Shown here piece after piece: positions 34,219 through 43,049 of a DNA stretch of 64,000 nucleotides. Positions within the stretch are counted from its first letter, which is position 1, and the number at the start of each line of letters is the position of its first letter. This DNA comes from Erwinia sp. ErVv1 (GTDB taxonomy: Bacteria; Pseudomonadota; Gammaproteobacteria; Enterobacterales; Enterobacteriaceae). The notes under the pieces were generated by a model. That model was not told the origin of the DNA, ran no database searches, and saw only the letters and a program-made list of their open reading frames with translations. The position numbers and the translations under genes were made by a program. The DNA lies in contig NZ_CDPK01000008.1 of NCBI RefSeq assembly GCF_900068895.1, forward strand, positions 68,512-132,511, read 5' to 3'.

Positions 34219-36198
34219 TTACATTTTCCGCAGCAGATACACAAAGTAAGGCGCACCGATAAAGGTCGCCAGCAGTCCCGCCGGGATCTGGTCGGGGAAT
34301 GCCACCATGCGACCACACCAGTCCGCTATCACCATCAGCCCACCGCCCAGCAGCGCTGACATCACCTGCTGGGGCAAGGTACGGCGGAAGCCAAGCATCC
34401 GCGCAATGTGCGGTGCCATCAGCCCCACAAAGCTCAGCGGTCCAATCGTCAGCGTGGCGGCCGCAGTCAGCGCTGCCGCCAGCAGCAGCAACAGCAGCCG
34501 GGAGGATTTCAGCGCCATACCCAGCGAACGGGCCGTCTCGCCGCCCAGCGGCAGAATGGTTAGCCAGCGGCGGCAGAGCGGAACCAGTGCCAGCAGCAGC
34601 GCGGCGGTGACGGCCGTACGCCACGCCTGGAGGGCATCAACGTGATAGGTTGAGCCAGAGATCCAGGTCATCAGCTGGGCCATACGCGGATCGCCGCTGG
34701 CCATCAATAGCAGCAGCAGCGTACCAAAGGCGGTACTCAGCGCCATCCCCGCCAGCAGCATACGTTCCGGTGAGAACCCCCCTCTTCCGCTGGCGAGGGT
34801 GATAACCAGCAGCGTCCCGGCCGCGCCCAGCGTACCCGCTGGCAGCAGCCAGCCAAAGGCATCACCGGGCACGATAAACAGCATGACCACCACGCCAAAC
34901 GCCGCGCCCGAGCTGATGCCCAACACTTCCGGGCTGGCCATCGGGTTGCCGGTCAGCCGCTGAACGATGCACCCGGCTACGCCCAGCATCATGCCGGTCG
35001 CCAGCGCCGCAGACAGTCGCGGCAGTCGCCAGGGCAGCAGCTGATCCCACAGCTGGCCCGTCGCCCACTGCCAGCTATGGGCGTCGCGTCCCAGGCTCAG
35101 CGCCAGGGTCGCCAGCAGCAGCAGCGCCACCCCGCCCACTGCCGCCCACAGCAGCACGCGATGCCGCTCACGGGTCAGCCCTTCCCGCTGGCTGGCCGCA
35201 GACGGCACCGAGGTGGTGCGCAGGCGGGGCAGCAGCCAGAGCAGCAGCGGTGAACCGATAATCGCCGTCGCCGTGCCGGTTGACACCTCCCGCCAGTTAT
35301 CGGTCAGCCAGATAACCGCCTGGTCGGCCAGCCAGAGCAGCAGCATCCCAATCAGCGGGGCCAGCAGCATACGGCTGAGCAGTCGCCGTGCGCCAAGCAT
35401 CTTCGCCAGCAGCGGGGCAAACAGGCCAATAAAGCCAATAATCCCGGCGGCGTTCACCAGCTGGGCGCTGAGAATAATCGCCAGCGCCAGCACGCCCATC
35501 CGGGCAGCCGACAGCGCCAGCCCGAGATTTTTAGCGACGCCATCATCCAGCCCCATCAGCATCATCGGGCGCAGCAGCAGCAGGGAGAGCAGGAAACCCA
35601 CCAGCAGCTTTGGCCAGAGGAAGATAACGCTTTGCCAGTCCATCTGGTTAAGGGTGCCGGTACTCCATAAAAACATCCCCTGCAGACGATCGTGGTTAAA
35701 CAGCCCGAGCAGCTGATTCACCGCCCCGCAGTAGAGCGACAGGACCAGCCCGGCCAGGATCAGCGTTACCGGGGAAAGTCGTTTTCCCCAGGCGATACCG
35801 AATACGATCAGCCCCACGATAATCGCCCCGCTCATGGCGGCGATCTGCTGGGTAGCCAGCCCGCCCGGCAGGCTCCACAGCGTCACCACCGTCAGGCCCA
35901 GCTGTGCGCCGGTTGCGACGCCCAGCGTGGTGGGCTCCGCCAGCGGATTACGCAGCACCTGCTGAAACAGCAGCCCCACCAGCCCAAGACCGGCCCCCAC
36001 CAGCAGCGACATCGCCAGGCGCGGCAGCAGGCTGTAGTGGAACACCATCTGCGTGACGCTATCGATATCGGGGGCAGTGAGCGCCCTCAGCCACTGGTCG
36101 CGGGGCAGATGCTGACCAAAGTTATAAAAAGTCAGCATCGCGGCCAGCGCAAATAACAGCGTCAGCAGGGTCACCGGGAAGCGAAAGGTGGCGTTCAT
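34219..36198 (-). CDS. fhuB: Ferric hydroxamate ABC transporter permease FhuB
   Basis: Inner membrane channel for ferrichrome-type siderophores. 659 aa, formed from two fused FecCD-type halves of about 10 helices each, as in E. coli; each half carries the G-rich segment that contacts the ATPase (e.g. GFIGLFAPLLAKML and SFVGLMAPHIARML). ATG 36198 overlaps the fhuD stop (ATGA). Last gene of fhuACDB. Confidence 0.96.
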   Translation of the reverse strand: MNATFRFPVTLLTLLFALAAMLTFYNFGQHLPRDQWLRALTAPDIDSVTQMVFHYSLLPRLAMSLLVGAGLGLVGLLFQQVLRNPLAEPTTLGVATGAQLGLTVVTLWSLPGGLATQQIAAMSGAIIVGLIVFGIAWGKRLSPVTLILAGLVLSLYCGAVNQLLGLFNHDRLQGMFLWSTGTLNQMDWQSVIFLWPKLLVGFLLSLLLLRPMMLMGLDDGVAKNLGLALSAARMGVLALAIILSAQLVNAAGIIGFIGLFAPLLAKMLGARRLLSRMLLAPLIGMLLLWLADQAVIWLTDNWREVSTGTATAIIGSPLLLWLLPRLRTTSVPSAASQREGLTRERHRVLLWAAVGGVALLLLATLALSLGRDAHSWQWATGQLWDQLLPWRLPRLSAALATGMMLGVAGCIVQRLTGNPMASPEVLGISSGAAFGVVVMLFIVPGDAFGWLLPAGTLGAAGTLLVITLASGRGGFSPERMLLAGMALSTAFGTLLLLLMASGDPRMAQLMTWISGSTYHVDALQAWRTAVTAALLLALVPLCRRWLTILPLGGETARSLGMALKSSRLLLLLLAAALTAAATLTIGPLSFVGLMAPHIARMLGFRRTLPQQVMSALLGGGLMVIADWCGRMVAFPDQIPAGLLATFIGAPYFVYLLRKM

Positions 36199-37076
36199 GA
36201 TGTCCCCAGCGCGCGTTCAAGCGTTTGACAGAAGCGCATCGCAGACAGCGTTGCACCATAGAACCAGACCTGCGGCACGCGCTGGAAGCGATTCTCACGC
36301 ACGAAGGGCATCGACTGCCAGAGCGGTGTCGAGGTGACCTGCTGCATAAGCGATTCATTTTCATGATCGAAGCAGATCGCCTCTACATTATGCATGGTCG
36401 CCAGGCGTTCGATACCAATAACCGCGCTGCCCCAGAAGTTGGTTTCCCCCTGCCAGGCGTTATCAATTCCCAGCGCGTTCATCACCTCGAGAAACAGGCT
36501 GCCTTTCCCGAAAACCAGCGCGTGGCGGGAATCAAGAATGGACATCAGCAGCAGCGGCCTTTTCGCGCGGTGAGCCAGCCGCGTTTTAGCCCCGGCCACG
36601 TAAGCGTCGTACTGTGCCAGATGGGCTTTCGCCTGCGGCACGCGGCCTAATCGCCCGGCCAGCTGCATCAGGGAGTTGCGCGCCATGCTCAGGGGTTTCC
36701 CGCTGGCATCGCTGAAAGGAAAGCCCATCGAGGGGGCAATCCGATCGATTTTGTCCTGCGCCGGGCCATAGCCCGAGGAGAAAAGGATCAGGGAGGGTTT
36801 CATCTGGATAATGAGCTCCAGATTAGGTTCAGTACGCAGGCCGACATCGACCGTGGATGCCGGTAGCGCAGGCTGGCCGACCCACTGCTGATAGTTGAAA
36901 ATTTCAGCCGCGCCCATCGGTGCCACGCCCAGTGCCAGCAGCAGCTCGGCGGGCAGCCATTCAAGCGTAATAATGCGGCTGACATCAATGTCCTGTGCCG
37001 CCTGGCTTTGCAGCGCGGGCAGCAGGGGTGAAAGCGCCATCGCCATCAGCAGGCGGCGGCGAAAAAGATCCGGCAT
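36195..37076 (-). CDS. fhuD: Ferric hydroxamate periplasmic binding protein FhuD
   Basis: Binds ferrichrome and other hydroxamates in the periplasm and hands them to FhuBC. 293 aa. The N-terminus MPDLFRRRLLMAMALSPLLP has a twin-arginine motif as in E. coli FhuD, a Tat substrate. Class III binding-protein fold; conserved segments GLRTEPNLE and FYGATLSAM. It overlaps fhuB by 4 bases and follows fhuC by 14. Confidence 0.96.
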   Translation of the reverse strand: MPDLFRRRLLMAMALSPLLPALQSQAAQDIDVSRIITLEWLPAELLLALGVAPMGAAEIFNYQQWVGQPALPASTVDVGLRTEPNLELIIQMKPSLILFSSGYGPAQDKIDRIAPSMGFPFSDASGKPLSMARNSLMQLAGRLGRVPQAKAHLAQYDAYVAGAKTRLAHRAKRPLLLMSILDSRHALVFGKGSLFLEVMNALGIDNAWQGETNFWGSAVIGIERLATMHNVEAICFDHENESLMQQVTSTPLWQSMPFVRENRFQRVPQVWFYGATLSAMRFCQTLERALGTS

Positions 37077-37090
37077 GACGTCTCAATCCC

Positions 37091-37885
37091 TCAGTATACA
37101 AAGCTCACCGGCGCACCGCCGTGAGGATGAGGCAAAATCCCCATGGGGATGCCGTAAATGCGCCCAAGTGATTCCGCCTGCATAATCGCTGCGGCATCTC
37201 CCTGGGCGATCATTTCCCCTTCCCGCAGCGCCACCAGCCAGTCGCTGTAGCGGGCGGCAATATTAATATCATGGAGAATTGCAATGACCGTCAGGCCGCG
37301 CTCGTGGCTCAGCCGCTGGATCAGCGCCAGCACTTCAACCTGGTGCGCAATATCCAGCGCCGAGGTCGGTTCATCCAGCAACAGGCAGCGGCTATTCTGC
37401 GCCACCAGCATGGCGATCCAGGCCCGCTGACGCTCTCCCCCGGAGAGGCTGTCAACCAGCCGCTTAGCAAACTCGTCCAGCCCGACCAGCGCAATTGCCT
37501 CATCAACCCGATCGCAATCCTCCGAGCCAAAACGGCCCAGCGCACCGTGCCACGGATATCGCCCCATCGCCACCAGCTCGCGCACCGTCATCCCTTCTGC
37601 GGACGGCAGCTGCTGCGGGAGATAGGCTACCTCACGGGCAAAGGCTTTCCCCTTCCATTCTGACACCGGCCGATCGTTGAGCAATACCCGGCCTGCGGTG
37701 GCCGCGTGGTGCCTGCCAAGCAGCTTCAGCAGCGTCGATTTGCCCGAGCCGTTGTGACCTATCAGCCCGCAGACTTTCCCGGCAGGGAAGGTCAGGGATA
37801 GCGGCTGCAACAGCGTACGGCCAGGAACGGTAAAAGAGGCGTTATCAAGCGAGAAGGTAGTTTCAGTTGCATGCAGATGAGACAT
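37091..37885 (-). CDS. fhuC: Ferric hydroxamate ABC transporter ATPase FhuC
   Basis: ATPase of the ferrichrome importer. 264 aa: Walker A GHNGSGKST (43-51), signature LSGGERQR (from 147), Walker B CLLLDEPTSALD (from 167). ATG 37885. It lies 50 bases downstream of fhuA in the same operon. Confidence 0.97.
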   Translation of the reverse strand: MSHLHATETTFSLDNASFTVPGRTLLQPLSLTFPAGKVCGLIGHNGSGKSTLLKLLGRHHAATAGRVLLNDRPVSEWKGKAFAREVAYLPQQLPSAEGMTVRELVAMGRYPWHGALGRFGSEDCDRVDEAIALVGLDEFAKRLVDSLSGGERQRAWIAMLVAQNSRCLLLDEPTSALDIAHQVEVLALIQRLSHERGLTVIAILHDINIAARYSDWLVALREGEMIAQGDAAAIMQAESLGRIYGIPMGILPHPHGGAPVSFVY

Positions 37886-37935
37886 AGCGGTCTTCTGATT
37901 GGTGGGCGCAGCAGAGCCGCGCCCGGGTGCAAAGA

Positions 37936-40122
37936 TTAGAAACGGAAGGTTGCCGTGCCGACGATCTCACGTTCAGCGCCCCAGTAGCAGGCGTAGTCGC
38001 GGTAGCAGCTGGCAACGTAGTTACGATTAAACAGATTACTCACGTTAACGCCAATTGACGAGCCCGGCATGCCAAAGCGGCCCAGATCGTATTTAACCAG
38101 CGCATCCACCGTGGTGTAGCTCGCCACGGTAAAGTTCTCATTAGTACTGCTGTACAGGCTTTTGCTCTCACCAATATAGCGCACGCCTGCGCCCAGGGTC
38201 AGCCCGGAGAGCGCGGTTTCATGCAAGGTATAGTCTGCCCACAGGGAGGCCATATTTTTCGGCACTTCAACCGGCGTCTTGCCCTTCAGCAGAGTATCGT
38301 GAGTATATTCTGCATCGGTATAGGTGTAGGCCGCCGTCACGTTGACGTTTTCGTTGACCGCCGCTTTGGCCTCCAGCTCTACGCCGCGCGAGCGAATTTC
38401 ACCGCCCTGCACGCTGAAGTTAAGATTGCGCGGATCGGCAGTCAGGTTTTTGGTTTTGGTCAGCTGATAGACCGCACCGGTTAGCACCAGGGGGCGATCT
38501 TTCGGCACATATTTCACTCCGGCCTCATACTGTTTGGCGCGGGAAGGATCGAACGTCGCGCCGTCCAGGGTGCTGCCCGCGGTCGGAATAAAGGATTCGC
38601 TGTAGCTAAAGTAAGGGGCGATGCCGTTGTCGTAAACGTAGTTAAGCCCGCCGCGCCAGGTAAACGCCTGATCGTGGTTTTTTGCCAGGCTGTCGCCGCT
38701 GCGGTTGTAAGCAGAGGTCATCGCGTAGTCGTAGCGTCCGCCCAGGGTCAATACCCAGCGATTCCACTCCATCTGATCCTGAGTATACAGGCCGGTCTGT
38801 TCCTGCTTGTTCAGATAGTGATAGGGAAACAGCGAACCGGGCACCATTTGATCGCTGCCATACTGCGGATTCAGCGCGCTGAGCGAGGTCGCCGAGCCGA
38901 AACCGGCGTTGATATCGTTGCGGGTGCGCTGATAGTCGACGCCCATCAGCAGCGTATGATCCACCTGCCCGGTGGCAAACTTCGCCTGCAGCTGGTTATC
39001 GACGGCAAACTGATTCAGTTTTTCCTCAGAGACGGCGTAGCCACGCGAAATGGTATTGGTGCTGCTGTCTAAACCGCTGCCGTAAATGCTGCGATAATTC
39101 GTGCGCAGATCGGCATAGCGCAGATTCTGCCGCACGGTCCAGGTATCGTCGAAGCTGTGCGAAAAGTTATAGCCAATCATTTTGGTGTTGCGGGAGATCT
39201 TGTTGCTGGCTTCGCCCTCATCAAAATCCCGGCCCAGCTTATGCTGATTGCCATTCGCATCGACGATCGGCACGACCGTACCCTGACGCGGCAGCCAGCC
39301 GTAGTAGCCGGTTTGTGGTTCGTTCTGGAAATAGGTCAGCAGGGTAAAATTGGTTTTATCATCCGGCTGCCAGCTAAAGGAAGGCGCGATGGTGTAGCGT
39401 TTTTCCTTCTGCATGTCCTGCTGCGCATCCTGGCTGCGGGCCAGGCCGGTCAGGCGGTATGAGTAGACGCCCGCATCATCAATAGCGCCACCGAAATCAA
39501 AGCCGGTAGAGAAACGGTTATCGGTACCCATCTGGAACTGCACTTCGCGCAGGGTTTCGGTGGTCGGACGCTTGCTGACCAGCGACACCACCCCGCCCGG
39601 GTTACTTTTTCCATACAGAACCGACACCGGCCCGCGCAGCAGCTCGGCGCGCTCCAGGAAGTAAGGATCGATGGCGAACTCAGAGTAGTTATCGCCCTGT
39701 AATTTCAGGCCATCCAGATACTGGTTAGTGTTGGTTTCACTAAAACCACGGATGGAGAGCGCATCTATCACGTCGGAGCTGCCGCGGTTGCCCGTCAGCA
39801 CGCCCGGCGTGTAGTTGAAGGCGCTTTTTACCGTGGTGACGTTATGCAGCGCCATCTCTTCCTGAGTGACGACGGAAACCGACTGCGGATTTTTTTCAAT
39901 CGGCGTATCGGTTTTGGTGCCGGTCGCGCTGCGCTTAGCCGCGATGGTAGGTGCAGGCCCCCAGGCGCTCTCCTGCTGCGGCGGTGCCGCGCTGGCGTCG
40001 ACGGTAAGGGTCTGCTCGGCCGCGAAGGCGGAAGAGGATGAAACCGCCAGCGTCACCAGGACGGCCAGTCGGCGTTTAGAGGTATTGAATAATGAAGAAG
40101 GAAGCAAAAATTCGGTCGCCAT
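37936..40122 (-). CDS. fhuA: Ferrichrome outer membrane receptor FhuA
   Basis: TonB-dependent 22-strand barrel importing ferrichrome. 728 aa: signal peptide to about residue 34 (SSSSAFA/AEQ), a TonB box in QTLTVDA, plug domain (NPQSVSVVTQEEMALHNVTT), barrel ending VGTATFRF. It is 19 aa shorter than E. coli FhuA; the long loop L4, which holds a Cys pair in E. coli, is short and Cys-free here (YGSGLDSSTNTISRGYAV), while the last-loop Cys pair (CYRDYAC) is kept. Probably iron-repressed through the Fur box upstream. Confidence 0.95.
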   Translation of the reverse strand: MATEFLLPSSLFNTSKRRLAVLVTLAVSSSSAFAAEQTLTVDASAAPPQQESAWGPAPTIAAKRSATGTKTDTPIEKNPQSVSVVTQEEMALHNVTTVKSAFNYTPGVLTGNRGSSDVIDALSIRGFSETNTNQYLDGLKLQGDNYSEFAIDPYFLERAELLRGPVSVLYGKSNPGGVVSLVSKRPTTETLREVQFQMGTDNRFSTGFDFGGAIDDAGVYSYRLTGLARSQDAQQDMQKEKRYTIAPSFSWQPDDKTNFTLLTYFQNEPQTGYYGWLPRQGTVVPIVDANGNQHKLGRDFDEGEASNKISRNTKMIGYNFSHSFDDTWTVRQNLRYADLRTNYRSIYGSGLDSSTNTISRGYAVSEEKLNQFAVDNQLQAKFATGQVDHTLLMGVDYQRTRNDINAGFGSATSLSALNPQYGSDQMVPGSLFPYHYLNKQEQTGLYTQDQMEWNRWVLTLGGRYDYAMTSAYNRSGDSLAKNHDQAFTWRGGLNYVYDNGIAPYFSYSESFIPTAGSTLDGATFDPSRAKQYEAGVKYVPKDRPLVLTGAVYQLTKTKNLTADPRNLNFSVQGGEIRSRGVELEAKAAVNENVNVTAAYTYTDAEYTHDTLLKGKTPVEVPKNMASLWADYTLHETALSGLTLGAGVRYIGESKSLYSSTNENFTVASYTTVDALVKYDLGRFGMPGSSIGVNVSNLFNRNYVASCYRDYACYWGAEREIVGTATFRF

Positions 40123-40165
40123 TGTGCTTTTCTCTGGATGTAATAAGTTAAATGCAAACGTAAAC

Positions 40166-40184
40166 GATAATTATTATTATAACG
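40166..40184 (-). promoter_or_regulatory. Probable Fur box overlapping the fhuA -10
   Basis: GATAATTATTATTATAACG matches 13 of 19 positions of the Fur consensus GATAATGATAATCATTATC by my count. On the minus strand it overlaps a perfect TATAAT (40176-40181), 54 bases before the fhuA start. Iron-bound Fur here would block the promoter. Confidence 0.7.
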
Positions 40185-40352
40185 ATTGGATAATATGCGA
40201 AACGGCAGAATCCGCGCAAGCGAAAATCATCAACATTTCTGCCGCCTGAGGGGGAAAGTAACCGGAGTTTATTTGGGGTAAAAGGGAGTGTCGGTGCTCT
40301 TCTGGTACTAACGCGCTTTTTTCACCTTACTTACACTCTTTACAGTCAAAGC

Positions 40353-40385
40353 AAAAAAAAACCGGCCCCCTGAGGGACCGGTTTT
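40353..40385 (-). terminator. Rho-independent terminator after mrcB
   Basis: On the minus strand AAAACCGG...CCGGTTTT with an inner CCC/GGG pair is followed by a run of T. It is 18 bases downstream of the mrcB stop. Bases 40186-40352 beyond it, up to the fhuA promoter, show nothing else I can name. Confidence 0.85.
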
Positions 40386-40402
40386 CAGCGACGGGGCCGG
40401 GG

Positions 40403-42943
40403 TTATTTACCAAACATATCCTTGATCCATCCCGCCACGCCGTTGCTGTCCTTCTGCTCACCCTGCTGCTGTCCGCCTTGCTGCTGTCCGCCCTGCTGCT
40501 GCTCATTCTGCTGCTGCAACTGCTGCTGCTGCTGCACCTGCTGAGCCTGCTGCTGGCAAAGCGCGTTGGCATCGGTGGTCCACACTGGCAGCGTGCGCCA
40601 GCTGCTGCTGCCGGAGCCGCAGACGAAGTTACCGGCGGAATCGACGTTCATCGGTGCGATATCCTCCGGCGGCGTAGCCATCAGCGGCATCGGTGCCTGA
40701 TTATCCAGGTAGCGACGGTAGATCTGCATTGCACCGCTGGCACCGTACAGCTTCGTCGGCTGGTTATTATCACGGCCAATCCAGGTGATCGCCACTTCCT
40801 TGCCGTCAACGCCAGCGAACCAGCTGTCTATCTGGTTGTTGGTGGTCCCGGTCTTCCCGGCCAGATGGGCCTTCGGATAGCGGGCACCCAGCGCGCGCGC
40901 CGTACCGTGGTCAACAACCTGCTGCATCGCATAGAGCGTCAGCCAGGCTGCCTGCGCAGGCACCACGCGTTCGGCCTGCGGGAAGCTCTGGTAGAGTACC
41001 GTCCCGTCTTCCGCAATCACCGATCGCAGCGCGGAGAGCGAAGCACGATTACCGCCGCTGGCGATGGTCTGGAACGCCTGGGCCACTTCAATCGGCGTCA
41101 GGTTCAGTGCTCCCAGCAGCATCGCGGGAACCGGCTGGAGCTGATCTTTCGGCACGCCCAGTTTGGTCCAGGTATCCACCACCTGCGGCAGGCCCAGGGT
41201 CATCCCCAGATTCACCGTCGGCACGTTCATCGAGTTGGTTAACGCGTCCACCAGCATTACCTGACCGCTAAAGCGGCGGTCGTCGTTCTGCGGTTTCCAG
41301 ATCTGCCCGTTAGGCTGCTTCAGCGCGATAGGATTATCGGCAATCCAGCTGTTCAGACGGTATTTATCGGGCTGGCTGAGCGCCGTCAGGTAGGTAGCAG
41401 GCTTAGCCAGTGAACCGATGGATCGACGGGCCTGTAGCGCACGGTTATAGCCGGCGTACTGCGGATCCGCATCGCCCACCAGAGCACGCACTTCGCCGCT
41501 AAAGCGATCGACAACCACCATGGCGGTTTGCAGGTCGTTAATACCCCGCTGTTTACGCAGCGCCGGGATCCCCTCTTCCACCGCTTTTTCCGCCGTATCC
41601 TGCGAGACAGGATCCAGCGTGGTGAAGATTTTCACGCCTGACAGGTCTTTAACCTTATCACCCAGCTTCGCCTGCAGCTCGTTACGTACCATCTGCATAA
41701 AGGCAGGCTGCGGCGTAATCACTCCGCCCTTCGGCTGGACGCCCAGCGGACGGGCGCTCAGCATATCGTACAGCTCTTGATCGATAACCTTCTGCTGCTG
41801 TAGCAGACGCAGCACCAGGTTACGGCGCTCCAGCGCCAGCTTCGGATTTCGCCACGGATTATAGAGCGACGCCCCCTTCACCATGCCCACCAGCAGCGCC
41901 TGCTGATCGAGGCTCAGCTCATCGACCGGGCGGCCAAAGTAGTAGAGGCTGGCCAGCGGGAAGCCGCGGATCTGATCGTTGCCGGCCTGACCGAGATAGA
42001 CTTCATTCAGGTACAGCTCAAGAATGCGATCTTTGCCGTAGCGCGCATCCATGATCAGGGCCATATAGGCTTCGTTAGCCTTACGCCACAGCGATCGCTC
42101 GTTGGTCAGGAACAGGTTTTTCACCAGCTGCTGCGTCAGCGTACTGCCGCCCTGTACCGCACGTCCGGCGGTGATGTTGGCGAGGAAGGCGCGGCCAATC
42201 GAGTAGAAGCTGATGCCATCATGCTGATAGAAATGGCGGTCTTCTGTCGCGACCAGGGTATCCACCAGTAAATCGGGGAAGCCGGCGCGCGGCACAAACA
42301 GGCGCTGCTCGCCGTTGGGGGATTGCAGCATGGTGATCAGGCGCGGATCGAGGCGGAAGAAGCCAAAATCACGGCCGCTGTCGAGGTTCTTGATCTCAGA
42401 CAGGGTGTCATTGCTGAAGCTCAGACGCGCGCGGATCTGCCCCTCTTTACTGTCCGGGAAATCGAACGGGCGGCGGATCATCTCAATGCTGTTAGCCTGC
42501 ACGGTAAACTCGCCGGGCCGCGTCATGCGCGTCACCTCGCGGTACTGTGTGCCTTCCAGCAGGGCGATCATCTCTTTTTTATTGTAAGACATGCCCGGCT
42601 CAAGGCTGACCATACGGCCATAGACCGTGGCGGGCAGCTGCCAGACTTTGCCGTCAATGCGGCTGCGGATTTGCGAATCGAGGTAAACCCCGTAGGCCGC
42701 CATCAGCACGATAAAGATCAGCAGCAGCTTGATCAACAGGCTTAGCCAGCCCCTTTTTTTCCGCGATGGACGCCCTTTTCCTTTACGTGGCACCGGTTTT
42801 ATCTCCTCGTCTTCATTGTCATCGTCCTGAAAATCATCGTATTCATCATGTTCATCATCCCTGCGGCGACCTCTGCCCGCCGTCTTGCGCGGAGGTTTGG
42901 GCTGTTTGCCTTTGCGCCCAATGGGTTCGCGATCGTCAGACAT
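40403..42943 (-). CDS. mrcB: Penicillin-binding protein 1B
   Basis: Class A bifunctional peptidoglycan synthase. 846 aa: charged cytoplasmic N-terminus, one membrane helix (about 66-87), UB2H domain that binds LpoB, glycosyltransferase with catalytic E234 ([13 protein letters not shown]), transpeptidase with S511xxK514 (RSIGSLAKP), and KTGTT. The C-terminal tail is very Gln-rich (about residues 795-830), encoded by CAG/CAA runs, and ends [12 protein letters not shown]. coli has a similar, less extreme tail. ATG 42943; terminator downstream. Confidence 0.97.
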   Translation of the reverse strand: MSDDREPIGRKGKQPKPPRKTAGRGRRRDDEHDEYDDFQDDDNEDEEIKPVPRKGKGRPSRKKRGWLSLLIKLLLIFIVLMAAYGVYLDSQIRSRIDGKVWQLPATVYGRMVSLEPGMSYNKKEMIALLEGTQYREVTRMTRPGEFTVQANSIEMIRRPFDFPDSKEGQIRARLSFSNDTLSEIKNLDSGRDFGFFRLDPRLITMLQSPNGEQRLFVPRAGFPDLLVDTLVATEDRHFYQHDGISFYSIGRAFLANITAGRAVQGGSTLTQQLVKNLFLTNERSLWRKANEAYMALIMDARYGKDRILELYLNEVYLGQAGNDQIRGFPLASLYYFGRPVDELSLDQQALLVGMVKGASLYNPWRNPKLALERRNLVLRLLQQQKVIDQELYDMLSARPLGVQPKGGVITPQPAFMQMVRNELQAKLGDKVKDLSGVKIFTTLDPVSQDTAEKAVEEGIPALRKQRGINDLQTAMVVVDRFSGEVRALVGDADPQYAGYNRALQARRSIGSLAKPATYLTALSQPDKYRLNSWIADNPIALKQPNGQIWKPQNDDRRFSGQVMLVDALTNSMNVPTVNLGMTLGLPQVVDTWTKLGVPKDQLQPVPAMLLGALNLTPIEVAQAFQTIASGGNRASLSALRSVIAEDGTVLYQSFPQAERVVPAQAAWLTLYAMQQVVDHGTARALGARYPKAHLAGKTGTTNNQIDSWFAGVDGKEVAITWIGRDNNQPTKLYGASGAMQIYRRYLDNQAPMPLMATPPEDIAPMNVDSAGNFVCGSGSSSWRTLPVWTTDANALCQQQAQQVQQQQQLQQQNEQQQGGQQQGGQQQGEQKDSNGVAGWIKDMFGK

Positions 42944-43049
42944 CTGTTTCTTTTCTCCAGGGGTAGCCGTCGGCCAGGCCGACTACTCTGTTATGACTCA
43001 ACTCGCTTCGGAACGGGAACCTTCCGAAATGCCTGCCTGCGCGCCACCG

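Noticed and set aside
34031-34624. 197-codon minus-strand frame overlapping the end of fhuB and the hexamer repeat
   Set aside because: It runs in another frame of fhuB; the FhuB frame has the conserved C-terminus FIGAPYFVYLLRKM.
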